From Pseudodesulfovibrio portus (lineage in GTDB: Bacteria > Desulfobacterota > Desulfovibrionia > Desulfovibrionales > Desulfovibrionaceae): DNA of 64,000 bases. The notes beneath the pieces are model-generated. The model searched no databases and was not told the origin of the DNA. It was given only the letters and a program-made list of their open reading frames with translations. The stretch lies in contig NZ_AP026708.1 of NCBI RefSeq assembly GCF_026000375.1, positions 250,501 through 314,500 on the forward strand. The letters run 5' to 3'. This document shows positions 35,390 to 45,558 of the stretch, in pieces. Positions within the stretch are counted from its first letter, which is position 1. The number at the start of each line of letters is the position of its first letter. The translations under genes and the position numbers were made by a program.

Positions 35390-36139
35390 ATGAGTAAGAT
35401 CGGCATAATCGGCGGCAGCGGCCTGGACAACCCCGACCTGTTGCTGAATTCCAGCGACGTGACGGTGGAGACCCTCTACGGCCCGCCTTCAGCTCCGCTC
35501 AAGCAAGGGACCATCGAAGGACGCGAGGTGGTGCTCATCGCCCGCCACGGGCGCGAACACACCATTCCGCCCACGTTCGTCAATTACCGCGCCAATATCC
35601 AGGCGCTCAAGGACGCAGGCTGCTCCAGCATCCTGGCCACCACCGCCTGCGGTTCCCTGCGCAAGGAGATCGACCGCGGCCACCTGGTCATCCTGGATCA
35701 GTTCATCGACTTCACCCGCCGCCGCCCGGTTTCCTTCCATGAGGAATTCGAGCCCCACGGCGCAGTGCACACACCCATGGCCGACCCCTTTGACGAAAAA
35801 CTGCGAGGACTGTTCAACGCTGCCTGCGACACGCTCGGCCTGGCCCACCACAAGTCCGGCACCGTGATCACCATCGAGGGCTCCCGCTTCTCAACCCGTG
35901 CGGAATCCAACATGTTCCGCATGTGGGGCGCGGACGTCATCAACATGTCCGTGGCCCCGGAATGCATCCTGGCCAACGAGGCGGGAATCCCCTATGCCGC
36001 CGTGGCCATGTCCACCGACTACGACTGCTGGAAGACCGACGAGGCGCCTGTGACCTGGGAGGAGATTCTTGAAGTCTTCCAGGGCAACGTGGAAAAGGTG
36101 ACCTCCCTGCTCGTCGAAGTCATCAAGAATATGGATTAA
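35390..36139 (+). CDS. mtnP: S-methyl-5'-thioadenosine phosphorylase
   Basis: A 249-residue enzyme that cleaves methylthioadenosine with phosphate to adenine and methylthioribose-1-phosphate. It shows IGIIGGSGLDNPDLL (residues 4-18), the phosphate site ARHGREHTIPP (about 50-60), ATTACGSLRKEIDRG and the base-binding INMSVAPECILANEAGI (about 183-199), family II purine phosphorylase features. AGGAAGG precedes ATG 35390. In operon with apt (adenine use) and mtaD. Confidence 0.92.
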   Translation: MSKIGIIGGSGLDNPDLLLNSSDVTVETLYGPPSAPLKQGTIEGREVVLIARHGREHTIPPTFVNYRANIQALKDAGCSSILATTACGSLRKEIDRGHLVILDQFIDFTRRRPVSFHEEFEPHGAVHTPMADPFDEKLRGLFNAACDTLGLAHHKSGTVITIEGSRFSTRAESNMFRMWGADVINMSVAPECILANEAGIPYAAVAMSTDYDCWKTDEAPVTWEEILEVFQGNVEKVTSLLVEVIKNMD

Positions 36140-36145
36140 CCGCTC

Positions 36146-37492
36146 ATGAGCGATACCGCCGCCATGTCCGTCCCCCGCCCCTGCGACCTGCTCGTGCGGG
36201 CGGATGCGGCCGTAACCCAGGACCGTGACCGTCGGGTCCTTACCGACGCGGCAGTGGCCGTGAAGGACGGCCTCGTCCTGGAAGTGGGCGGCCAGGCCGA
36301 GTTGGAAGCCGGCTATGAACCGGAGCAGCGTCTCGACCTGTCGGGCAAACTGCTCCTGCCGGGACTCGTCAACGGTCACACCCACCTGCCCATGACGCTG
36401 CTCCGCGGCTATGCCGACGACCTGCCGCTCATGGATTGGCTGGAAAAACATATCTGGCCTGTGGAATTCCAACTCACGGACGATCTGCTCGACACCGGCG
36501 CCAGGTTGGGGTGCGCCGAACTGATCCGTACAGGATGCACCGCGTTTCTCAACGGCTACTTCCACGAGCATGTCACCGGACAGGCGGTCATCGACTGCGG
36601 AATGCGGGGGGTGCTGGGCGAGGGGTTCTTCGGCTTCCCTTCCCCGCTCTTTCCCACTGCCGAGGATTGCTGGAACACCATACGAAATCTCGAAACGCGT
36701 TTTGAGAACCACCCGAGACTGCGTACGGCGGTCACACCCCATGCGGCCTTCACGGTTCCGCCGGAGGAATTGGCCGCGAGCTTCGCGCTGGCCGAGGAGC
36801 TCGACATCCCATGGCAGATCCACCTGGCCGAATCTCCCACCGAGACAGCCGTCTGCCTCGACAAGTACGGCAAGCGGCCCGTGGCCCTGCTCCAGGAGCA
36901 CGGTCTCCTGACCGAACGGACCACTCTGCATCACTGCGTGGACGTGACGGACGAGGAAATCGCGCTCATGGCCGAAACAGGCGTCAACGTCGTCCACAAC
37001 CCTGCGTCCAACTTCAAGCTTGCCTCCGGCATGTCACCGGTACAGAAGATGCTTGAGGCGGGCGTGACGGTGGGACTGGGTACGGACGGCGCATCAAGCA
37101 ACAATCAACTCAACATGTTCCGGGAGATGGGACTGGCGGCCCTCATGGGCAAGGTCAGGGCCGAAGACGCTTCGGCCGTGAACGCCCAGGCCGCCCTGGA
37201 CATGGCCACCCTGGGGTCCGCCAAATGCCTCGGATGGCCGGAACTGGGCCGCATCGAAAAAGGGTGTCCGGCGGATATGATCGCCCTTGATCTCGGCTTC
37301 CCCAACCTGATGCCCGTTTTCAATCATGTCTCCCATGCGGTGTACGCGGCGACGGGCATGGAAGTGTGCATGACCATGGTCGCCGGAGAAGTGCTCTATC
37401 TTTATGGAGAGTTCAGGACAATGGACGTGATATCCTTGAAAACAAAGGCTCGAGAGGCCGCAAAGTGGGTTTGTAACGCGGCAGAAAAATAA
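36146..37492 (+). CDS. mtaD: 5-methylthioadenosine/S-adenosylhomocysteine deaminase (amidohydrolase)
   Basis: A 448-residue metal-dependent amidohydrolase. Metal ligands are in NGHTHLPM (about residues 76-83), HLAESPTETA (about 229-238) and LGTDGASSNN (about 311-320), with the LRGYADDLPLMDWLEKHIWP block near 87-106 that marks the MtaD/SsnA branch. MtaD deaminates methylthioadenosine or adenosylhomocysteine to the inosine analogues. It is the third gene of apt-mtnP-mtaD, so two alternative fates of methylthioadenosine are encoded side by side. Confidence 0.87.
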   Translation: MSDTAAMSVPRPCDLLVRADAAVTQDRDRRVLTDAAVAVKDGLVLEVGGQAELEAGYEPEQRLDLSGKLLLPGLVNGHTHLPMTLLRGYADDLPLMDWLEKHIWPVEFQLTDDLLDTGARLGCAELIRTGCTAFLNGYFHEHVTGQAVIDCGMRGVLGEGFFGFPSPLFPTAEDCWNTIRNLETRFENHPRLRTAVTPHAAFTVPPEELAASFALAEELDIPWQIHLAESPTETAVCLDKYGKRPVALLQEHGLLTERTTLHHCVDVTDEEIALMAETGVNVVHNPASNFKLASGMSPVQKMLEAGVTVGLGTDGASSNNQLNMFREMGLAALMGKVRAEDASAVNAQAALDMATLGSAKCLGWPELGRIEKGCPADMIALDLGFPNLMPVFNHVSHAVYAATGMEVCMTMVAGEVLYLYGEFRTMDVISLKTKAREAAKWVCNAAEK

Positions 37493-37511
37493 AAAAATAG
37501 TCGCAAAAACC

Positions 37512-37541
37512 TTGACAACACCTACCCTGGGTGCATATCGA
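37512..37541 (+). promoter_or_regulatory. Predicted promoter of the PxxKW protein gene
   Basis: An exact TTGACA (37512-37517) is followed 17-18 bases later by a weak -10 around ATATCG/TATCGA (37535-37541). The gene starts about 70 bases downstream and no terminator separates it from mtaD. Confidence 0.45.
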
Positions 37542-37611
37542 ATTCTGCTCTTGCATTGATATGAAATTTTCCGTGGCAGCCGCCACATGATTTTTAGGAG
37601 GAAGGCACGAC

Positions 37612-37899
37612 ATGGCCAAGAAGAAAACTATCGTTTCCCTGGAAGGCGCCGTCAAGACCGATGCCGGTCTGAGCTACAAGGGCGTCGTCCTGGAACCCGT
37701 TGTCGAAAAGTGTGAAGGTTGCGAACGCATCGTTCCCTTCGAAGATGAGAAGTATTGCCCGACCTACGCCCAGCCCGAACGCAAGTGGGCCCACGGCGTC
37801 TGCAACTTTGCCACCCACGTCCGCGCCGAAGTGGACAAGACCGGCAAGGTCAAGGTCAACCCGCTCAAGGCTTCCAAGCGCGCAGCACGCGGCCGCTAG
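37612..37899 (+). CDS. PxxKW family cysteine-rich protein
   Basis: A 95-residue basic protein with C-x2-C (CEGC, about residues 42-45), a third and fourth cysteine (YCPTY, about 57; VCNF, about 72) and the family-defining PERKW (about 63-67) in the middle; four cysteines could hold one metal. GGAGGAAGG precedes ATG 37612. Its own promoter and a strong terminator suggest a highly expressed single-gene unit. I know this family from sulfate reducers and relatives but not its function. Confidence 0.85.
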   Translation: MAKKKTIVSLEGAVKTDAGLSYKGVVLEPVVEKCEGCERIVPFEDEKYCPTYAQPERKWAHGVCNFATHVRAEVDKTGKVKVNPLKASKRAARGR

Positions 37900-37912
37900 G
37901 ATATCGCACGCC

Positions 37913-37948
37913 AAAAAGGCGGGGGCTTCTGTCCCCGCCTTTTTTTTG
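37913..37948 (+). terminator. Terminator of the PxxKW gene
   Basis: AGGCGGGG (37917-37924) / CCCCGCCT (37933-37940), preceded by A5 and followed by seven T. Confidence 0.92.
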
Positions 37949-38002
37949 TTTTTACAAACACTTTTTTGGTCTAACGTATCGGAAACACTTCGGAGGCACC
38001 CC

Positions 38003-39226
38003 ATGGACCAACTCTTCGCTCTTCTCGACCGGCATTCCGATAAAGTCGTCGAATTGCAAAGGAATCTTACGGCCATCCCCGCTCTCGGCCCCAAGAACGG
38101 CGGCGACGGCGAAAAGGAAAAGGCGGAATATCTGCTCGGCTACCTCAAATCCATGGGCATCGAAGACGTCCGCGAATTTCAGGCCCCGGACAGCGAGGTC
38201 TCGTGCGGCTACCGCCCCAACCTGCTGGCCCTGATCCCCGGCAGGGACACGAGCAAGACCCTGTGGGTCATCTCCCACATCGACGTGGTGCCTCCGGGAG
38301 ACCTGACGCTCTGGAAATCCGATCCCTATGACATGGTCCGCGACGGCGACACCCTTATCGGACGCGGCGTCGAGGACAACCAGCAGGGCATCGTCTCCTC
38401 GCTCCTGGTCGCGCACGCCCTTCTGGACGGAAAGATCACGCCCGAGATCAACTACGGCATGCTCTTCGTGGCCGACGAGGAAACCGGCTCCACCTTCGGG
38501 TTGGACTACCTGGTGCGCGAGCACGAGAACCTGTTCAAAAAGGAAGACTTCTTCCTGATTCCCGATTCCGGAGAACCCACCTCCGAGCAGGTGGAAGTGG
38601 CCGAAAAGTCCATGTTCTGGCTCAAGATCATCATCGAGGGCAAGCAGTGCCATGCGTCCACCCCGAGCCAGGGTGTGAACACCCTGGTGCCGTGCGCCGA
38701 ATTCATCCTGCGCATCAAGGAACTCGAATCGCTCTACCCGGCGGAGAATCTCCTGTACGACCCGCCCCGCTCCACCTTTCAGCCGACCATGAAGGAAGCC
38801 AACGTCACCAACGTGAACACCATCCCGGGCCGGGACGTGTTCTACGTGGATTCCCGCGTCATGCCCGAATACGACCTGTCCGAGGTGCTGGGGACCATCA
38901 AGGGGTTCGGCTCTGAGATCGAGAAGAAGTACGGCGTGACCATTTCCTATGACACGACCATGTATGAGCAGGCTGCTCCGGCCACTCCGGCGGACAGCGA
39001 AATCGCTCTGAAGACCATGCGCTCCATCAAGAAGGTGTACGGCAACAATCCCCGCACCGTTGGCGTTGGCGGCGGCACCGTGGCCGCGTTCCTGCGCCGC
39101 CGGGGATATGAGGCCGTGGTCTGGGCCACGCTCAACCACAACGCCCACCAACCCAACGAATGGGCATCCATCAAGAACACCATCGGCGACGCCAAGGTCA
39201 TCGCCGACATGCTCTTGACCGTATAG
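38003..39226 (+). CDS. M20 family metallo-hydrolase (ArgE/DapE-type)
   Basis: A 407-residue di-zinc peptidase or deacylase. Metal-binding blocks are [12 protein letters not shown] (about residues 93-104), RGVEDNQQG (about 122-130), DEETGS (about 158-163), and a C-terminal histidine region ([14 protein letters not shown], about 378-391). A lid domain spans about 190-310. The start at 38003 follows CGGAGG; the longer frame upstream is only the shadow of the PxxKW gene. The substrate is unknown: DapE, ArgE and dipeptidases share these motifs. Fourteen bases upstream of mnmG. Confidence 0.87.
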   Translation: MDQLFALLDRHSDKVVELQRNLTAIPALGPKNGGDGEKEKAEYLLGYLKSMGIEDVREFQAPDSEVSCGYRPNLLALIPGRDTSKTLWVISHIDVVPPGDLTLWKSDPYDMVRDGDTLIGRGVEDNQQGIVSSLLVAHALLDGKITPEINYGMLFVADEETGSTFGLDYLVREHENLFKKEDFFLIPDSGEPTSEQVEVAEKSMFWLKIIIEGKQCHASTPSQGVNTLVPCAEFILRIKELESLYPAENLLYDPPRSTFQPTMKEANVTNVNTIPGRDVFYVDSRVMPEYDLSEVLGTIKGFGSEIEKKYGVTISYDTTMYEQAAPATPADSEIALKTMRSIKKVYGNNPRTVGVGGGTVAAFLRRRGYEAVVWATLNHNAHQPNEWASIKNTIGDAKVIADMLLTV

Positions 39227-39239
39227 CAGCGAGAGGAAC

Positions 39240-41123
39240 ATGCAGCGCAAAGCCCCGTTCCCGGGAACATTCGACCTGATCGTGGTCGGTGCGGGCCATG
39301 CCGGTTGCGAAGCCGCCATGGCCGCCTCCCGGCTGGGGCTCAAGACACTGCTGTTGACCATCAACGCCGACCGCATCGGCCACCTGTCATGCAATCCGGC
39401 CATCGGCGGCCTGGCCAAGGGCCACATGGTCAAGGAGATCGATGCCCTTGGCGGCATGATGGGACTGTGGGCCGATGCCGCAGGCATCCAGTTCCGCATC
39501 CTGAATACCCGCAAGGGCCCGGCGGTCCGCTCCAGCCGCGCACAGATAGACCGCGCCGAGTACATGCGCGTGGTCCAGCGCTCCATCTTTTCCCAGGACA
39601 ACCTGTGGGTCTTTCAGGACACCGGGGCCGCCGTCCTGACCAAGGACGGACAGGCGTGCGGGGTGCGCACCGAACTGGGCGAAATCCTTCCGTCCAAAGC
39701 CGTGTTGCTGACCACCGGCACCTTCCTGCGCGGCCTCATGCACATCGGCCTGGAAAGTTTCACCGGCGGGCGCATGGGCGACCCCCCGTCCAATCAACTC
39801 TCCGACAACCTGCGGGAACTCGGCTTCACCCTCGGTCGCCTCAAGACCGGCACAACGCCGAGGCTGCTCAAGGATTCCATCGATTTCGACGCCATGCAGG
39901 TCCAGCCCGGCGACGACCCGCCCATGCCGTTCAGTTTCCGCAACACCACGGTGCCCATGCCGCAGGTGCCCTGTTACCTGACCTACACCAATGAGAAGGC
40001 CCACGAGGCCATCCGGTCCGGATTTGACCGCTCTCCCATGTTCACAGGCATCATCGAGGGCACCGGAGCGCGCTACTGCCCGTCCATCGAGGACAAGGTG
40101 GCCCGGTTCCCGGAAAAGGACCGGCATCAGATTTTCGTGGAGCCGGAGGGACTGCACAGCGCCGAGATGTATCCCAGCGGAATCCCCACCAGCCTGCCCT
40201 TCGATGTGCAGAAAAAGATGGTGGCGGCCATCGTGGGCTTGGAAAATGCCCAGATCGTCCGGCCCGGCTATGCCATCGAGTACGACTACGCGCCGCCCAC
40301 ACAGCTCAAGCCCACCCTGGAGACAAAGGCCGTGCCCGGCCTGTACTTCGCGGGTCAGATCAACGGCACGTCGGGTTACGAGGAGGCAGCGGCCCAGGGA
40401 CTTTGGGCCGCCCTGAACGCAGTCGCCAAGCTGCGCGGCAGGGACCCGTTCCTGCTCTCCCGCGATCAGGCGTACATGGCCGTGCTGGTGGACGACCTGG
40501 TGACCAAGGGGACGGAAGAGCCCTACCGCATGTTCACCTCCCGTGCCGAACACCGCCTGCTGTTGCGCGAGGGCAACGCCGACGAACGGCTGACTCCCAT
40601 CGGTCGCGACATCGGGCTGGTGGACGACGACCACTGGGCCCTGTTCTCATCCAAGCGGGAAATGATGCGGGAGACCCTCGAAGCCATGCACGCCATCCGC
40701 ATCCGTCCGGACGCCTCGACCCGGGAGACCCTGTCGGAAATCGGCGCGGCCGTGCCCGGCAAGGCCGTGGAACTGGCCGCCCTGCTGCGCCAGCCGCAGA
40801 TGACGATCGAACAGCTGGCCGTTTTTCATCCTCCCCTTGCCGACACCCCGGAGAACGTACTCCGCGAGGTGGAGACGCAGGTCCGCTACGAGGGCTACCT
40901 GGTCAAGCAGGAGGAATTGGTGTCCAAGTTCCGGTCCATGGAGGACGTGGTCCTGCCCGAGGACATGAACTACGCAGCCGTGTCCGGCCTGACCCGCGAG
41001 GTGGTGGAGAAACTGACCAGGGTACAGCCCATGACACTGGGTCAGGCGGGCCGCATATCCGGGATCACCCCGGCCGCCCTGTCCTGCCTGGAAATCCATT
41101 TGAAAAAGCATGGACAGCTGTAA
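39240..41123 (+). CDS. mnmG: tRNA U34 carboxymethylaminomethyl modification enzyme MnmG (GidA)
   Basis: A 627-residue FAD protein that, with MnmE, modifies U34 of several tRNAs. FAD-binding [20 protein letters not shown] (about residues 15-34), [17 protein letters not shown] (about 57-73) and [14 protein letters not shown] (GidA signature, about 92-105), then [16 protein letters not shown] (about 378-393) and a C-terminal MnmE-binding helical domain. The ribosome site is GAGAGGAA. No mnmE is in the window. Confidence 0.96.
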   Translation: MQRKAPFPGTFDLIVVGAGHAGCEAAMAASRLGLKTLLLTINADRIGHLSCNPAIGGLAKGHMVKEIDALGGMMGLWADAAGIQFRILNTRKGPAVRSSRAQIDRAEYMRVVQRSIFSQDNLWVFQDTGAAVLTKDGQACGVRTELGEILPSKAVLLTTGTFLRGLMHIGLESFTGGRMGDPPSNQLSDNLRELGFTLGRLKTGTTPRLLKDSIDFDAMQVQPGDDPPMPFSFRNTTVPMPQVPCYLTYTNEKAHEAIRSGFDRSPMFTGIIEGTGARYCPSIEDKVARFPEKDRHQIFVEPEGLHSAEMYPSGIPTSLPFDVQKKMVAAIVGLENAQIVRPGYAIEYDYAPPTQLKPTLETKAVPGLYFAGQINGTSGYEEAAAQGLWAALNAVAKLRGRDPFLLSRDQAYMAVLVDDLVTKGTEEPYRMFTSRAEHRLLLREGNADERLTPIGRDIGLVDDDHWALFSSKREMMRETLEAMHAIRIRPDASTRETLSEIGAAVPGKAVELAALLRQPQMTIEQLAVFHPPLADTPENVLREVETQVRYEGYLVKQEELVSKFRSMEDVVLPEDMNYAAVSGLTREVVEKLTRVQPMTLGQAGRISGITPAALSCLEIHLKKHGQL

Positions 41124-41145
41124 CGAAATCCTTTCCCTCACTGTA

Positions 41146-41174
41146 TTGACAGCCCCCCGGACACCGACTAGATT
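41146..41174 (+). promoter_or_regulatory. Predicted sigma-70 promoter of the CorC-like gene / lnt / prfB run
   Basis: An exact TTGACA (41146-41151), a 17-base spacer and TAGATT (41169-41174, 4 of 6), 23 bases after the mnmG stop. Confidence 0.6.
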
Positions 41175-41252
41175 GTAAATCAAGGAAAAACGGATGTATC
41201 GTCACCGTTTCATCTCCATTCAATCCATCGAACCCTTTCAAGGAGTCTGATC

Positions 41253-42074
41253 TTGGACGAAGGATCTGACAGTCGATTTCTTTCAGTTTTCAAAAAATTT
41301 TTTGGTGCCAACGACCAGCACATTGAGGAACACATCCTCGAAGCCCGCGCGGACGGCGAGATCGACCGCAACGAGGTTTCGATGCTTCTCAACGTCTTGG
41401 AATTGGACGAAAAAATGGTGAAGGAGATCATGGTCCCCAGAACGGACATGGTCTGCGCAGAATCCGGCAGCCCGGTCAGGGCGGTGGCCGACACCATCGT
41501 GAGCAAGGGGGCGCACTCCCGCATCCCCATCTTTGAAGGCACCAAGGATCACATCATCGGCGTGGTGCATGCCAAGGACCTGCTGGAGTCCTTCCTGCAC
41601 GGACGCACCGAAGATTCCGTGAACGACCTCATGCGTCTGCCGTTTTTCGTCAACGAAGAGGAACGGCTGGACGAAATCCTTGCCGCGTTGAAAAGGGAAA
41701 AGCTCCACATGGCCATCGTCCGGGATGAATACGGCGGGACCGCAGGCATCGTGACCATGGAGGATGTGCTGGAAGAAATCGTGGGCGAAATCGCCGACGA
41801 ATACGACCAGGGCCGTCCCGAGGACATCAGGGAGCTGCCCAACGACATCTACATCGTGTCCGGGCGCGTTCCTTTGGACGAAGTCAGCGAACGGTGCGAC
41901 ATTACCCTTGAAAGCGAGGACGTGGACTCCATCGGCGGTTTCGTGGCCGCCATGGCCGGACGCATTCCGGGCCAGGGCGAATTCTACACTTTCGACAATC
42001 GCCGATTCACCGTTCTCAAGGCCGACGAACGTCAGATCTGGTCCATTCGGATCGAGCCCCTGGAGACGGTCTAG
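41253..42074 (+). CDS. corC: CBS/CorC_HlyC domain protein (CorC/HlyC family)
   Basis: A 273-residue cytoplasmic protein without the membrane DUF21 domain. It has two CBS domains (about residues 60-180; [21 protein letters not shown] at about 164-184) and a C-terminal transporter-associated domain (about 195-270, [11 protein letters not shown]...DSIGGFVA). The start is TTG at 41253 with AAGGAGT 7 bases upstream; no ATG fits. E. coli CorC/YbeX stands next to lnt, as here, and has roles in envelope magnesium/cobalt handling and translation. The lnt GTG start lies 3 bases after the stop. Confidence 0.9.
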   Translation: MDEGSDSRFLSVFKKFFGANDQHIEEHILEARADGEIDRNEVSMLLNVLELDEKMVKEIMVPRTDMVCAESGSPVRAVADTIVSKGAHSRIPIFEGTKDHIIGVVHAKDLLESFLHGRTEDSVNDLMRLPFFVNEEERLDEILAALKREKLHMAIVRDEYGGTAGIVTMEDVLEEIVGEIADEYDQGRPEDIRELPNDIYIVSGRVPLDEVSERCDITLESEDVDSIGGFVAAMAGRIPGQGEFYTFDNRRFTVLKADERQIWSIRIEPLETV

Positions 42075-42077
42075 CCC

Positions 42078-43595
42078 GTGCTGGCCCTGGTCTGCATAGC
42101 GACGGTCGGCGCCTGGATCGGATTCTCCAATCCCCTGTTTCACTTTCCTCTCGCAGCGCTGGCCTTTCCCCTGGGCCTGGCCTGGATAGGCCTGCGCGCC
42201 ACATCCGGCAGGAACGCCTTCAAATACGGCTGGCTGGGCGGCACGCTGGCAGCCGCAGGCTGCTATTACTGGATGGTCATCCCGGTCCAGATATACGGGG
42301 GGTTGCCCTGGTACATCGCCCTGCCCTGCCCGGTCCTGCTGGCCGCATTCATGAGCCTTTACTACGGCTTTTTCTCACTTGGCATGTACCACGCAGGACA
42401 ACGGGTCACCGGCGTCATGCTCTGCCTGCTGGCCGGGCTCTCCTGGACCGCTCTTGAAATGCTGTCCAGTTTCGTGCTCTCCGGTTTCCCGTGGATCAAC
42501 CTGTCCGCAGCCTTTGCACGGTGGCCCTTCGCCATCCAGGGCGCGTCCGTGCTGGGAGCCTACGGCCTGTCCGGCGTCCTGGCCTGCCTGGCCGTGGCCG
42601 GATTGCTGTACTCCACCTATCGCAGCGCCCTGTGGCTGGCCGTCGGGCTGGCCGTGACGCTGACGGTGTTCGGCGTATACCGGACCGCCACCTTCGACGT
42701 GGGGGAAAGGGACTACACCGTGTCCCTGATTCAGGGCAACGTGGATCAGGGCGTCAAGTGGAACCCCGATTCCCAGGCGGAGACGGTCAAGAAATACGCG
42801 AGCTTGAGCCTCAAGGCCATCCGGGCCGAATCCCCGGACCTGATCATCTGGCCGGAAACGGCCATGCCCTTTTTCGTCCAGGACCAGACGCCGCTGCGCC
42901 GGGGCATGGAAATCCTGGCCCGCGACACGCAGACCAACATCATCACCGGCTCTCCGGCCTACAAGATCATCGATCCCGAAACCCGTGCCTACATCCTGTA
43001 CAACCGGGCGTGGCTCATGGACACCGACGGAAATATCGGACAGCACTACGACAAGGAACATCTCGTCCCCTTCGGCGAATACATGCCGTTCGAGGAATGG
43101 GTGCCGTTCAAGAAGCTGGTCCAAGGCGTAGGCAACTTCCGGCCCGGCGTGGACAACAAGCCGATTCAATCCGGCGACGTTGCCCTCGGCATGCTCATTT
43201 GCTATGAAGCCATCTTTCCGGAACTTGCCCAGCAGCAAGTGGCCCGGGGCGCCGACATCCTGGTGAACATCAGCAATGACGCCTGGTTCGGCAACACGTC
43301 AGCTCCCGCCCAGCACCTCGACCTGGCCGTCATGCGAGCCGTTGAACAGGGCCGCTGGCTGGCCCGGGGCACCAACACGGGCATCTCTGCCTTCATTGAC
43401 CCCGTGGGCCGGATCGCGGCCAGGGGAACACAGTTCCAGGCGGAAAGCCTGAGCATGAAAATCGCCCCGCTCAAAGGCGTGACCGTCTACCATCAGGTCC
43501 GGGACCGGCTCGACGCATTCGTGTTCATCATGACCGTTGCCATATACGCCTGGCTGGCATATAACGCCTTGAAGAAGAAAGGAAATACTCCATAA
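42078..43595 (+). CDS. lnt: Apolipoprotein N-acyltransferase
   Basis: A 505-residue inner-membrane enzyme that adds the third acyl chain to lipoproteins. About seven TM helices are N-terminal, then a nitrilase-like periplasmic domain from about residue 215, with the triad Glu in LIIWPETAMPF (about 255-265), Lys in DKEHLVPFGEYMPFE (about 321-335) and Cys in LICYEAIFPELA (about 374-385). GTG start 4 bases after corC. The TAA stop overlaps the ATG of prfB, so these genes are coupled. Confidence 0.94.
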   Translation: MLALVCIATVGAWIGFSNPLFHFPLAALAFPLGLAWIGLRATSGRNAFKYGWLGGTLAAAGCYYWMVIPVQIYGGLPWYIALPCPVLLAAFMSLYYGFFSLGMYHAGQRVTGVMLCLLAGLSWTALEMLSSFVLSGFPWINLSAAFARWPFAIQGASVLGAYGLSGVLACLAVAGLLYSTYRSALWLAVGLAVTLTVFGVYRTATFDVGERDYTVSLIQGNVDQGVKWNPDSQAETVKKYASLSLKAIRAESPDLIIWPETAMPFFVQDQTPLRRGMEILARDTQTNIITGSPAYKIIDPETRAYILYNRAWLMDTDGNIGQHYDKEHLVPFGEYMPFEEWVPFKKLVQGVGNFRPGVDNKPIQSGDVALGMLICYEAIFPELAQQQVARGADILVNISNDAWFGNTSAPAQHLDLAVMRAVEQGRWLARGTNTGISAFIDPVGRIAARGTQFQAESLSMKIAPLKGVTVYHQVRDRLDAFVFIMTVAIYAWLAYNALKKKGNTP

Positions 43596-44711
43596 TGCTT
43601 GAATATCCCGAACTCAAAGCCGCTTCGGCGGAACTCCTCAAACAATTTCAGACCCTCTGGGGGCGTCTTTGACTACGCCGAAACCCGGCACCGCCTTGGT
43701 GAAATAGAAAAAGACCTCTCCAAGCCGGGTGCGTGGGACAAGCCTGACGCCCTGACCCCGATCCTCAAGGAAAAAAGCCAGCTCACCACCAAGCTCGACA
43801 TGTACGAGGGATTGTCCGAAGCCAAGGACGATCTCGACGCGTGGCTGGAGCTGGCGCAGGAAGCCCCGGACGAGGAGTCCCTGTCCGCGCTCTCGGCCCA
43901 GGTGGACCTGCTCAGGGACCGGCTGGCAAGCACCGAGCTGGCCACCATGTTCGCCTTCGAACACGACAAATCCAACGCCATCCTGGAAATCCATCCCGGA
44001 GCGGGCGGCGTTGAGTCCCAGGACTGGGCGGAAATGCTCCTGCGCATGTACAACCGCTACGCCGAGCGCAAGGGGTTCAAGGTCACCCAGCTCGATTATC
44101 AGGCGGGCGACGAGGCGGGCGTCAAGTCCGTCACCCTGCAGATCGAAGGATTGTTCGCCTACGGCCTGCTCAAGGGCGAATCGGGCGTGCACCGGCTCAT
44201 CCGCATCTCTCCCTTCGACTCCTCGGGCAGGCGACACACGTCGTTTGCCTCGGTGGACGTCTACCCGGACATGGACGACGACATCGAGATCGAGGTCAAG
44301 GACGAGGACCTGCGCATCGACACCTTCCGGTCCAGCGGTCCGGGCGGCCAGTCGGTGAACAAGACCAGCTCTGCCGTGCGCATCACGCACATTCCCTCGG
44401 GGATAGTGGCCCAGTGCCAGAACGAAAAATCCCAACACAGGAACAAGGCCACGGCCCTGCGCCTGGTCAAGGCCCGCCTCTACGAGCAGGAGCTGAAGAA
44501 GCTTGAGGAAAGCCGCAGGCAGGACTACCAGGCCAAGGAGGCCATAGCCTGGGGCAGTCAGATCCGGACCTATACTCTGCAACCGTATCGTCTGGTCAAG
44601 GACCACCGCTCCAACAGCGAAAACGGCAACGTTGACGCTTTCCTGGACGGCGATCTGGACGGGATGATCAGAAACCACCTACTCTGGATACATGCCCAAG
44701 GACAAAAATAG
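43595..44711 (+). CDS. prfB: Peptide chain release factor 2, expressed through a +1 frameshift
   Basis: RF2 reads UGA and UAA stop codons. ATG 43595 opens a 25-codon zero frame (MLEYPELKAA...WGRL) that ends in CTT TGA at 43667-43672. Shifting +1 at CTT-TGA-C continues as DYAETRHRLGEIEK and runs to 44711, giving 371 residues. The long frame contains the PTC motif GPGGQSVNKTSSA (GGQ) and the SPF stop-recognition tripeptide (RISPFDSSGRRHTS). The coding sequence is therefore 43595-43669 joined to 43671-44711. It starts at the lnt stop. Confidence 0.95.
43659..43673 (+). promoter_or_regulatory. Programmed +1 frameshift site of prfB
   Basis: GGGGG (43659-43663), three bases, then CTTTGAC (43667-43673). 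This is the canonical RF2 autoregulation cassette: an internal Shine-Dalgarno-like element just before CUU-UGA-C. Low RF2 slows UGA decoding and raises frameshifting. Confidence 0.93.
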
Positions 44712-45546
44712 CACTTTCCCCGAGAACGAGCTGGCCTCGGAGCTCTCCGTGCTCCAACAGGAGCTCAGTGAATTCTCCAAAGGGAATAAGGATGTGGACC
44801 CCGCCGATGCGGTCTGGGTTTTCCGACTCTTCCAGGGTGTGACCCCGGAAGAGTTCGAGACCCTGTCGGCCCGGCACGATTTCAAGCAGTGGCTGACGCT
44901 GCCCATCAACGGAGACGCGTTTCCGCATCTCAAGCAGCTTCAGGAGACTCTGGAAAAGCTCGCCTACCAGACGGATCACGACGCCCTGACGGGGCTGGCC
45001 AACCGCAGGGCCTTCGATCGCATCCTGGACATCGAGATCGAACGCTCCAAGCGCACCAGGACCCCGCTTTCCCTGGCCATTCTGGATCTGGACAACTTCA
45101 AATACGTCAACGACACCTTTGGTCATCCCAAGGGCGACGAAGTGCTGATCCGTTTCGCCAAGCAGTTGCAGGCGTCCACCCGCCGTTACGATCTGGCCGC
45201 CCGGTTCGGCGGCGAGGAGTTCGCCCTGATCATGGCCGGTTCCGGCGTGGTCAAGGCCCAGCGCCTCCTGGACCGGCTGCTCGGCGAGTTCCGGGCCATG
45301 GAATTCGGCACCCCGGAAGGCGGCGAGATGTTTTCCGTCACCTGCTCCGCAGGCCTGACCTGCTACAAGGGCGGCGCTCCCATGACGGGTGAGGCATTGG
45401 TCAAGCTGGCGGATGACGCCCTTTACGAGGCCAAGGCTGCGGGCAAGGATCAGGTCAAGGTGTCCAAACTGTCATTCGTGGACAATGTCCCCAACGACAC
45501 TTTGGTCCAGGCAAACGAGAAGCAATTCCTGTTCGGCGGGAAATAA
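44692..45546 (+). CDS. Diguanylate cyclase (GGDEF domain protein)
   Basis: A 284-residue cytoplasmic protein with no TM segment. The N-terminal 90 residues form an uncharacterised helical region, then the linker AYQTDHDALTGLANRRAFD and a GGDEF domain. The active motif is GGEEF (173-177), and the product-inhibition I-site RRYD (164-167) is at the correct distance, so c-di-GMP synthesis with feedback control is expected. The start overlaps the end of prfB by 20 bases, with a weak ribosome site. An FlhG-like ATPase follows, which may tie it to motility control. Confidence 0.9.
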   Translation: MPKDKNSTFPENELASELSVLQQELSEFSKGNKDVDPADAVWVFRLFQGVTPEEFETLSARHDFKQWLTLPINGDAFPHLKQLQETLEKLAYQTDHDALTGLANRRAFDRILDIEIERSKRTRTPLSLAILDLDNFKYVNDTFGHPKGDEVLIRFAKQLQASTRRYDLAARFGGEEFALIMAGSGVVKAQRLLDRLLGEFRAMEFGTPEGGEMFSVTCSAGLTCYKGGAPMTGEALVKLADDALYEAKAAGKDQVKVSKLSFVDNVPNDTLVQANEKQFLFGGK

Positions 45547-45558
45547 CGGAGTCGTGTC

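Noticed and set aside
37700-38002. N-terminal extension of the M20 peptidase from 37700
   Set aside because: It overlaps the PxxKW gene and its terminator in another frame. ATG 38003 has CGGAGG upstream.
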